Part shown: positions 55,501 to 64,000 of the stretch, one piece after another
Layout of the letters: the number at the start of each line of letters is the position of its first letter
Position numbering within the stretch: the stretch's first letter is position 1
Source: Periconia sp. R9002
Taxonomy: Eukaryota > Ascomycota > Dothideomycetes > Pleosporales > Periconiaceae
DNA: 64,000 nucleotides
NCBI GenBank assembly: GCA_023627715.1
Contig: JAMAHW010000035.1
Span: forward strand, 295,554 to 359,553
Direction: 5' to 3'
The notes under the pieces: model-generated
What the model was told of the DNA's origin: nothing
The model's database searches: none
What the model saw: only the letters and a program-made list of their open reading frames with translations
Program-made: the position numbers and the translations under genes

Positions 55501-58346
55501 GTGGGCGTCCCAGTTGATTTTAGCTGTCAGTTGGGCAGGACATGGCATCCGCAGGTCCCACAGACACCGTGGGTTCAGAAGTCGTATTGGAAAAATATCC
55601 CAGCCAACAGTGGAGGCGCCTGCCAGCAGCATGATGTCGACAAGCACACTCTACTCGGGCAAGAGACTCAGGTCGCGGACTGTGCCACGCGTGTCTTCAC
55701 GACGTTTCTCGACGACAAGACAAAACCGTACCCTCTCACCCACCCCCTAGATGGTACTGAGATCATTCCAGCTGCTGTGTACTGTAACACATTTCGTCAA
55801 GCAACGGGTGCATCGATTTTGCAAGAATTGAACTTGAGCACCCCCACGGCTATGACAGCTGAAAATCGGGAAATTCAAGTCATCGTAAATGATCAAACAG
55901 CGCAGCTTTTCTCTCGCACCTCAACTTCACAGGAACATCCTCAAAACTGGACAAAGCATAGCAGCTGCACTTGGGAAAAGAAAGATATGGCCGCATATGT
56001 AGGTTCGCTAGACACCGAAGCCATCAAACACCGCATTGGAATCTTGCTGCCCAACAATTTCGTGTGGGACTTCCTTCAGAGCATCGGTGTCTCAGGCATC
56101 GCATATCCATGGGCTGTTCTGGAGCACTACGGCAATGAGAAAGAAATGATCATCAAAATGGACATGGATCCGGAGACCGATGCCGTAAAATGGGATCAAA
56201 AATCGTGGGCACCGTTCTTAGATGCAGCGACATCGGTCGGCTCGTCCATCTTCTTCAAAAGTCGAAAGATGCGAATCGTTTCTGGGATCGACCAAGTGCA
56301 ATTCATTTCAAGCGATGATCCCCCCAAGATTGGATATTTATACGTTGAAGAGGTGCGTCTTCCCGGGTACGAGAGTATCAAGACACCACGTGGAGTAACG
56401 TTTTGATACTTTCCTCACTCATTGTATCATCCCTGGTTGTGTTAAGCTGACTTTCTGCCCGCGAGTTTTAGGTTACCGATGAGAAGAGCCTGGCGGCGAG
56501 TATCAGCATCCTAGGGCTTTCTGGTGAAATTTTGGCAAAGCTTGAATCCATGCGATTTGCTGAGGTTGAAGCTGCTTCCGACCATCACGTAACAGGGGTT
56601 GATGCGTTGTGCTATCAACTGGCCTGGATACCACCAAATTTTGCAGAAGCACCAATCAAACTAACAGGCATGCTTTTGATCTCCGAGGACAAACCACAAT
56701 TGGCTAGGTATGCGGACCAACTCGTAGGCCACGTAAACTCGCTCGTTCGAGTGTCATCCGTCGACGATATTATCCAACCCGATGCCCAGCAAATTCTCAA
56801 GCAGAGAAACACAATCGTCGTCTACATCCCAGGCAAAGTCGACGTCATGGATGAAGTACTCCATCGGACACATGCTTTCACCTGGGAGGCTGCACGCATA
56901 GTAAAGGCACTTTCTGTAATGCCTGCTCCACCAAGGCTGTTCATCCTCACTGCAGATGTTCAAAAAGGTGCATCTCCTACTTCGTTAGCACACTCTCCAC
57001 TGCACGGCTTCGCCCGTATTGCCGCACAAGAGCACCCAGAAATTTGGGGTGGGCTTGTTGACGTCGATGATGCAAACTTTCCTCTTCTCGCCATCAAGTA
57101 TGTGCAGGGCGAGGACGTTATCCAGGTCTCGGACGGACTGCCCCGTGTTGCTCGCCTGCGCCCCTTTACCAAGTCCCAGCAGCACCCTGCCACATCCACT
57201 AGAACACTTCTCCCCAAACCCCACGGAACCTATATCGTCACCGGTGGCTTTGGTGATCTCGGGCTGGAAGTCCTCGACTTCTTGTCTCGTGAAGGTGCTC
57301 GGCGTATCGTGGTAATTTCTCGAAGCAAGTTGCCACCAAGACGTGAATGGCGACAGCTCTCAGGGAGGATGAAGACTGTGGTTTGCAGGATCGAGGAGAT
57401 GGAAAGGCGAGGCACGACTGTTTACAGCATTGCGCTGGACATCGGGGGACCAGCAGCCTGCAAGAACCTCTCTGCTGCTGTTGACGCGCTCTCACTTCCA
57501 CCAGTACTAGGTATTGTGCACGCAGCGGGGATATCCGAGGATGGACTCATAACAGACACGACATATGAATCGTTTGAGCGCATGTTCCGGCCGAAGGTGT
57601 CGGGTGCACTTGCTCTCCACGAGGCCTTCCCACCCGGTATCGAAGGGCGCCCACTCGACTTCTTTGTGCTATTCTCCTCCATCGGACAGTTGGTCGGAAC
57701 GCCCGGTCAGGCACCGTACGGAGCTGCCAATGCGTTTCTCGATGCATTGGCTGCACACAGGAGGGCGATGGGGGATCATTGCGTGGCTTTCCAGTGGACG
57801 GCGTGGAGAGGCAAGGGGCTGGCCAAGGATGCGGAATTCTTGAACGAAGAGTTGCGAGCCAAGGGAATCACGGATATTACGTGCGAAGAAGGATTCAAGG
57901 CGTGGGAGGAAGTGGATGGCCTCGATACAGGGCATGCTGTTGTGACGAGGTCGAGAGTGCTGGGTGAGGACGAGGAGGTGCCCTTTCCTCTTACGGCGGA
58001 AATTGTCAGGCGCCGGCGAGGCGTGGAAGGCGCGGTCAAGAAGACATCGAACACGTCCGGGACCAAAGGAGATATGCCCCAAGGTGAAGACCTGAAACAC
58101 TACCTTTTGGGGCAGATACGGAAATGCTTGGGCACTGTTCTGCATCTCGAGGCGGAAGATATTGACGACCTTGCTGCCATTGCAGATCTAGGTGTTGACA
58201 GTGTCACGGTGGGCGCGTTGAGACGTGAGCTGCAGAAAACATTGGGAGTCAAGATGTCACCTTCACTGTTGTGGAAAGTCGATACCGTTTTCAAACTTCA
58301 CGAATGGGCATACGAGCAGATCAGAGGGAAAGATGGCGAAAGCTAA
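52567..58346 (+). CDS. Partially reducing polyketide synthase, 6-MSAS type
   Basis: Five exons (52567-52745, 52873-53093, 53200-53347, 53400-56352, 56472-58346) give 1791 residues, close to the roughly 1775-1800 of 6-methylsalicylic acid synthases. Order: KS (VDAACASS, Cys about 205; [24 protein letters not shown]), AT ([10 protein letters not shown], Ser about 659), a DH/thioester-hydrolase-like region ([12 protein letters not shown], His about 964; FLDAATS, Asp about 1124), KR ([15 protein letters not shown] from about 1420; Tyr about 1583) and one ACP (LGVDSVTVG, Ser about 1744). There is no methyltransferase, enoylreductase or C-terminal thioesterase, as in the 6-MSAS/mellein synthase group. 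A tetraketide or pentaketide aromatic is likely; which one cannot be told. Introns 1 and 4 are introner-like elements. No tailoring genes are adjacent. Confidence 0.92.
52746..52872 (+). repeat. Introner-like element (PKS intron 1)
   Basis: This 127-nt intron has CAGTTACAAAGTCGTTTG and TATCGAGACAACACC, then TAGC, then GTGGTGTATTGAGACATT, CTCATTGTATCACCCC, GGTTGAGTTAAGCTGACTT and CCCGCGATATAG. The ACACC/GGTGT arms around TAGC make a clear hairpin. It interrupts the KS domain coding region and is the closest relative of the copy at 50687-50802. Confidence 0.88.
56353..56471 (+). repeat. Introner-like element (PKS intron 4)
   Basis: This 119-nt intron has GGGTACGAGAGTATCAAG, the core ACACCACGTGGAGT, then TTTTGATACTTT, CACTCATTGTATCATCCC, GTTGTGTTAAGCTGACTTT and CCCGCGAGTTTTAG. 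GTATCAA and TTGATAC form a 7-bp stem around the CCACGTGG core. The donor and acceptor coincide with the element ends. Confidence 0.88.
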
Positions 58347-60384
58347 TGCAGGTTCTTGAAACAAATTGATCTAAAAGTTACATGGTTGCGTGGTTTCTAG
58401 TCGTTGAACTGGGTCTACACTGTATATACGGTATAAAATGTGAATATTTCTTCCAATAGCCTTTGCTGTAATATACTACATGCGTGAAGCCTATTTTACA
58501 TGAGCATAGGAAGAAGTGGAGAGGACGATGTCTGATTCATGTTACTCGTATTAGCCGTTCTTCACCAAGGTCTTCGGGCAAGAGGGTTTCGACAGGAGCA
58601 AGAGATGAGGATTAGACCATCCAGGGACCGAATTGCGCCTTATTCGAATTTTCTTCTTCTCCACCCCAGTCATCCTTGTCGGCTTCTAGCCTCAGCTAAG
58701 CACCCGCCAAGGAGTGGAGCTACTGCGAGCATGGCGCAAACCTCCATGCGCCAGTGAATGCAACTCCCGCCGCCGCTGATGTGGCTCAAGGCGGGAAGGT
58801 GAGGGTGGTAGTGTCCGGTAGTATAGGCACGCTCGGTGGATCCCTGGTGGGTACATGTTTTGAGCCGCGTACGTTGTCTAATTAATGTTTTTCACATAGA
58901 CAAGAGATGATTACATGTAGTTCCACTCACTCGGTGATGAAGCGACAGCTTTTCACGGGCCGGTCGGGCGAGGAATGGGTTGGTTTCACGGGGACGGGCC
59001 GGACGTCGGATCCATCCCAAGACGGCAAGACATCATGTGAATTGGTACGAACTGGAAGGTGCTTCACCATAACGTACGTGAAGCTGATGGGAGAGTCTAA
59101 ACACTCCACGCATATATGTATATATAGGGCATGTATAGGCAGGTAATGATGATCATCTGAAGGCCTGCGTGATGTCTGAAGGAGCCGCGGAACATAAGTA
59201 CATTCATGATTGAGCAGGCATGGTGGCATGGTATAGCGGCGTTCCCCGGCTGGAGCTTTACGTGATGGCGAGGAAGGGACGTGGGGGCGGCACAGGAAGA
59301 CTGGATGACGATCAGGACTGAACGGTGACGGGTACTTTGAGAAGTTGAAAGGGAGGTCAAGGAAATTGCTAAGAAATATAAAGTAGAGGGAGCAAGATGG
59401 TGCGTGGCTCGGTACAAAAGAGCGATGCGATGGGATGGACGCAGGCGGCACAGGCAAGCATTGTCTGTTGGGGATGCCATTGAGCTAGGGCAGCCTGTTC
59501 CCCCCCACACGAAGCCCACCATTGACACGACTTGACACCACCACCCCCGGGCCCCCCAAGGCTTACTTACCCCCACCACGACGTGCACTGCACACTGCAC
59601 GCTGCAGCTCCATCCCCTCTTTCCAGGTGCTGCCACTGGTCATTCGAGCACATACATGCTTTTGCGCATTAGCCGTTCGTGGTGCGGTACAGTACAAGTG
59701 GACTATGTAGTTAGCCAGGCATTGCTAGGTAGGTAATTGCTACCAAGTTACCATGGTCGACTAGGGACGGGGACGCGGACGCGGACGGGACGACGGGAGA
59801 CGGGCACGAAAGGGTGCTTGGTCTTGGTGGGGAGCTGTGCTGCTGGCCGGAATGGTGTGCGCCCTGGAGGGAGGGCCAGCGAAATCTCTTCTCCTACTGG
59901 GGCTAGGAGCGATGGCGAGGTCGATGGCGAAATAGTTCCTCTCCCCTCTGGCTGACCTTACAGTATTTATTATGGGGTGAGGCCGCGCCGGTGCCTCGCA
60001 AATGCCCTTGCAACCGCTGCAACATTGAACACCTCCTCCCATCACCCACCCGTCTTTTCTGCCAGTACCCATCTACCACCTCTCTCCCCAAGGGGAATTC
60101 TCGTAGCTGTTTGGTCGCCGCTGCACTGCTCTGCTCTGCGCATCGCCTCGCCCAGTGAAGAGGATCAAGCCGAACTGAACCATAGTACCCTTCCGTATCG
60201 GTAGCCGGCCAGCCCTGACATTGCTTCCAACCAAACCACACCGCCCACGAGGTACTGCCGCCGCTCTAGCTGTCTTCCACACCCAGCATCAAGCAAGCAT
60301 CCTCGGCCTCATCCCAACCCTCGCCCATCTCCCTTCCCCTACGGCTTCGCATGTTCGCACCATCGCTGCTGCTGATGGAGAGTA
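58347..60384. other. Large intergenic region (2 kb) including the bZIP leader
   Basis: No gene is supported. There is a (GACGCG)/(GGACGG) simple repeat tract at about 59765-59805. From about 59990 the plus strand becomes the C/T-rich leader of the bZIP gene, with an upstream ORF at its end (listed separately). Confidence 0.5.
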
Positions 60385-60467
60385 ATGTCAACCTTTCATT
60401 CTCTCCCAAGTGCTGGAGTGCCGACCTTCACCGCCGAATCTGCGAATCTGAGTTTGTCTGGACTTGA
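60351..60467 (+). promoter_or_regulatory. Upstream ORF overlapping the bZIP start codon
   Basis: An ATG at 60351 opens a 38-codon frame (MFAPSLLLMESNVNL at its start) that runs past the bZIP ATG at 60385 in another frame and stops at 60465-60467. Overlapping upstream ORFs usually lower main-ORF translation and are common in stress and nutrient bZIP genes. Whether it lies in the transcript depends on the transcription start, which I cannot see. Confidence 0.5.
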
Positions 60468-61477
60468 CGACCTCGACCTCACCGACGTGATGGAGTCCTA
60501 CCATCCCCAACACCACAATCCTCATCCATATCCAAAGCTCCATGCGGCCACCACGCTGTCCCCCGGCGTCGAACCATTCGCGGCGAGCGTTGCCTTCGGT
60601 TATCCCTCGCATACCGCCATGCCCGTCTCCGACGATGCATTCGGTACGTCTTCCCCATGCCCGTCTCTTGTCTCATTTCACCATAATCCCATTTCGACGT
60701 CCTGTATGTCGTCATTCTTCATTCCCAATCCCGTAATCGTCGCATGGCCGCATCTGCACTCCCTTCTCTTCTCTGCTTCGCTTCGTTCCCCTACCCTCCA
60801 TGTCGTCATTGCGCTAGTTTGCACGCAATCGCACGTGACCTAGCACTGCACATAGCAACACCCCCATCGCGAGAGCCCCCTTCCCCACGATGAATAATAA
60901 TACCCCCTTCCTCACCCCATCCCCCCCACGACACGCCGCCGTCCCATCCCTCAATCCTCCGCCACCCATTCTCTTTTTGGCTTTTCATGCTTTCTCCCGC
61001 TAATGCCGACCAAAAGCCCCATCATTCTCTCCCGTTGACCACATGAACGGTCACGCCTTTCCTCAGTATCCCCATGACCACCACGGGGCTTCCCGCCTGG
61101 ATGACCTGACGTCTCCCATTTCCCCCATTCAACCCCACTACAACCCCAACGCCTACCAGACCCCTTACCCAGACAGTGCCGCGTCGTCGGCTCCCAGTGA
61201 GGACCCTGCCATTGCCGATGCCGAGGAGGACAAGCGAAAGCGTAACCAGGCGGCTTCGGCGCGTTTCCGGCAGAAGAAGAAGCAGCGCGAGCAGCACATG
61301 ATGGAGCAGACGCGCGGTATGCAGGAGAAGAATAAGAAGCTCGAGGGCGAACTCGAGAGCCTGAAGCGCGAGAATATGTTCTTGAAAAAGTTGCTTGTCG
61401 AGAAAATCGACAACATGACGGAAGAAGAGAGAAATATTCTGCTCAAGGCGACGAATGAAGGCCACAATGATGACTGA
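60385..61477 (+). CDS. bZIP transcription factor, Cys-3/MetR-like basic region
   Basis: Exons 60385-60643 and 61017-61477, with an unusually long 373-nt intron (GTACGT donor, GCTAATG branch, AAAAG acceptor), give 239 residues. The basic region DKRKRNQAASARFRQKKK lies at about 158-175, and heptads of Leu follow in KKLEGELESLKRENMFLKKLL. The pattern AASARFRxKKKQREQ is the one seen in sulfur and methionine regulators (Cys-3, MetR, Zip1) and relatives, so it should bind DNA as a dimer in the nucleus; the actual pathway is inference. The N-terminal 150 residues are Pro/His/Ser-rich, likely an activation region. The start avoids the overlapping upstream ORF. It is close to, but not clearly linked to, the PKS gene. 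Confidence 0.87.
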
Positions 61478-62012
61478 AGACATGAAATTTTCCACCTACC
61501 GATTGAGTATCGTTTCGCTACTACCAACCATTGACTGAGTCGACACCAACGGCATTCTCTCTACAGAATTTCGGCAGATTTTTTTACACCTCTTTGCTTT
61601 TAGCGACATCGAATACCACTGGAGGGGAGTAAAGGGAGTTTGTTTTTGTTTGTTCGGTGAAACAGGCGACATGGCAAAGGCTATATATGTGTAAGTGCTA
61701 GCCTGGGCGATGGGCCGAGAAGGGGTCTCCCCGAGCACGCCTGGGGGTCTGGTCGGCCGAGAGATTGGCGACGAGCCGATTCCCCACCCGCCTTGCCTGA
61801 TGGTCGCCGGCTAATCGACCAGTACTAACGGCGCTACCCATCTTACACCACATAATATTCGTACGCGTTGTTCTAATCTACGCTCCTTGTTTATGACTTA
61901 AGACAGACGTGAATTGTATCTACGCTATCTCATCTCATACCTGTCGTGCCTGCTCATGTCACACTCACATCACCAATCCGATGGTTGCCCGATGCGCCTA
62001 CCCACGCGACCT
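61478..62012. other. Intergenic region between convergent genes
   Basis: It lies between the ends of the bZIP gene (plus) and the CFEM gene (minus). No gene or repeat is recognised. Confidence 0.5.
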
Positions 62013-62398
62013 TCAAACCATCCTGACGCCGGGGCAAATCTTGCGATACCAGGTCAATGATTCTATTTTCAACACATGTTAGCACGGAATCATATCCTGC
62101 TTCGAATCACTTACTGAGATCATCAGAAAGATCGCAGCTGCCCAGCACGCATGTCTGGACGACGCTGTAAAACGCCCCGTCCGCGCAGAAGCATGCGGCC
62201 TCCACAGCATTAAAGTCACATGTCGTTTTGCTCTTGTTGTCGACGAGGCATTTTTGCTGTCACAGTTGAAAAGCATTAGCGATCATTCTGTACCTGCCGC
62301 GCATGGACGAGACTGACAGCACATTTCGGAGCACCGGAGATGTCTACGGCGAGGGCATGAGCGGCGAACAGAGCAACGATGGGGAGGGAGAAGCGCAT
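62013..62398 (-). CDS. Small secreted CFEM-domain protein
   Basis: Three short exons on the minus strand (62398-62294, 62256-62115, 62062-62013) encode 98 residues. A signal peptide (MRFSLPIVALFAAHALA) is followed by a single domain with exactly eight cysteines: PKC, QKC, TTC, AACFC, TC, SC and KIC. The spacing fits CFEM (a Cys-x-Cys pair in the centre, Asp before it). Introns of about 37 and 52 nt have GTACAG and GTAAGT donors with ACAG and ATAG acceptors. CFEM proteins bind heme or the cell wall, or act as effectors in host interaction. No GPI signal is seen, so this one is probably soluble. It ends TWYRKICPGVRMV. Confidence 0.85.
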
Positions 62399-64000
62399 GT
62401 TGACGGGACAACCGAGAGCGACTTTTTGTTGGAAGATGTGTGATTGGCAAGACTGAGAGCTTGAGGATGCCACAATACTACAATGTTGTCAACTTTATAC
62501 TTCATCGACCTCTACCTACTTCTTCAACGTCTACCGTATCCGTCCCTTCAATCACATCACCATCCGAGTTGAGAAGTCCTCCCCGAGCGACTCCCATATG
62601 GCCTTCATTGTGGTCGGCGCTCCATTCCTCCGTGGACCATCACCTCCGCTCCTTCAATTTATCGTCCCCGCATTCTTGCCCTTCTGCGACAGTGAGGAGA
62701 AGAAACCCAGAGGTGGTTATGGCCACATTCTGCGGACCCAGCGCGTATTGGTTATCGCATGCTCGAGAGGTGAAGTAGTTGCAATCGATCGATCGTTTGT
62801 GGTCGATGGACCATGGTTCTGAAAACCATGGCTTGATAATCCCCACTGACCTCAAGTTTTCTTCATCACGTGTCCCTTAATTCACTGGGGCAAGTCCTTA
62901 ACTAGGACGTTACAGTGTTGTCTTTGTAGTGCTGATCACGTGCGCAAACTCATTGTGACGCGATGACAACCGATATCATGGTAACGACCACGCGTGTGAT
63001 GGTAAGCGCAGCGTCCTGCTTGATGATTGTACCTCGATGATTGCGTTGCGATTTCCATCGCTCTTCAAATCCATGTCAATCCAACAAAACAAAACTGAGT
63101 GGGTTGAATTTAACTTCTCATCTGCACTACGCCAAACGCTTCAACTACAGGGTACTTTCCTTCGTCCTTGACTACCCTACTTGCAGTACCCTTCAGGCTT
63201 CCCCGCATTTTCAAGAAAGCGCCCAGGTAAATCCCTGAAGCTAAGCAAACTACTGAACATGTCTCTCTTCCAAGCTGAGGCCACTCGCTGCTGGGCTGAA
63301 AACCCACCCCGACCGACCGACGGAAGCGGGGCGGACGCCAATCAACGGGCGGGATTCTTCGGCTCCCTTCAACGACCTTCAAATGTTGGAAAGGTCCGAT
63401 TGTATGTTTTTTTTTGCAACTTTTCGAATGTTGAATCTGCGCTTCGCTGAGTGGATGTAATTTTCCGACTCTAATTCTTGTTTGCGTAAAAAGGGGAGAG
63501 GGTGTGGTGGTACAAGTTGAGATTTCACTGCCTTTCTCCACCTCGCCTCATTCTTCCCCTTTTTCACTTTTGTTATTACCTGGCTTTCTCCTGTGTAGTG
63601 TACCTTTCAAGTACGTCCTTTCGTGCGTTCACTTCCCTCCGTATATCTGCATCGCACGCACTGCACAGGAATCAGGAGAAACCTGTATTGGCTGTGGTTT
63701 ATGAATGAGAGAATGAGAGAGAGTGTGTGTGAGTGACAGCGTGCGTGCGATCCCCCAGACTTACTGTTATGCCTGGGGAGGGGAGTGTCCGGGAGGGGGA
63801 GGATGGTGATTCATCAGCTAGGCAGCCAGTCTACATGTAGGTTTTTTAGATTCTATCCAAGTACAAGGTTAAGATGCAGCCACATTTGGTTTGAACTGGG
63901 TAGAATTACAGAGGGGTGACACGGCGGGAGGTCACATATCGGATAGCTAGTGTACCAGGCGTTATTCACAAATTAGATAACTATACTAGACATACTATGT
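62399..64000. other. Intergenic region to the window end, with one 84-bp repeat
   Basis: No gene is supported. It contains the second copy of the 84-bp repeat (63221-63304), a T run at 63409-63416 and a GA/GT-rich simple tract at 63707-63745. A gene with its start beyond the window cannot be excluded. Confidence 0.5.
63221..63304 (+). repeat. 84-bp dispersed repeat, copy B
   Basis: It matches 30040-30123 at 77 of 84 positions with no gaps, in the same orientation. Copy B has C or G at four of the five transition differences where copy A has T or A, so copy A looks the more decayed. Flanks of the two copies are unrelated. It contains no ORF shared between copies with conserved coding changes only. 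Confidence 0.8.

Overview
The window is nuclear DNA of a filamentous ascomycete fungus. Most genes carry short introns (about 45-130 nt) with GTANGT-type donors, CTAAC/CTGAC branch sites and YAG acceptors. The gene set is typical of such fungi: a NACHT-type STAND receptor, a one-module A-T-TE NRPS-like synthetase, a partially reducing polyketide synthase, a CFEM protein, a Pth11/rhodopsin-like membrane protein, a GMC oxidoreductase and CENP-A. A family of introner-like elements (ILEs) sits in several introns. ILEs are described mainly from Dothideomycetes, so I infer that class, without proof. No tRNA, rRNA, CRISPR array or intact classical transposon was recognised.

Layout. 1-9.2 kb: DJ-1/Hsp31-like protein, an unknown protein, a secreted glutaminase-A-like enzyme with two ILE introns, and a small basic/acidic nuclear-type protein. 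9.8-11.4 kb: FucP-like sugar MFS transporter (minus strand). 14.2-17.6 kb: NACHT receptor. 19-27 kb: a possible small metabolite locus of A-T-TE synthetase, rhodopsin-like membrane protein and Baeyer-Villiger-type monooxygenase. 27.8-41 kb: F-box protein, NADAR-domain protein, two or three unknown proteins, a DHA2-like drug MFS transporter and a GMC oxidoreductase. 42.9-50.2 kb: housekeeping and secreted genes, namely CENP-A (three small exons on the minus strand), a derlin, an S1/P1 nuclease and a GPI-type S10 carboxypeptidase with an ILE intron. 52.5-58.3 kb: a 6-MSAS-type partially reducing PKS with two ILE introns. 60.4-62.4 kb: a bZIP regulator with an overlapping upstream ORF, and a small CFEM protein.

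How it fits together. Few genes form obvious pathways. The A-T-TE synthetase plus monooxygenase is the best candidate for a biosynthetic pair. The PKS stands almost alone among secreted-hydrolase genes. The most unusual signal is non-coding: at least five introns in three unrelated genes share one sequence, and a sixth, near full-length copy lies antisense in a gene-free stretch at about 50.7 kb. An 84-bp repeat, present at 30.0 kb and 63.2 kb with 7 mismatches, is also unexplained. Exon boundaries were set by eye from splice motifs and reading frame. Gene functions are by family resemblance read from the sequence, not from database searches.
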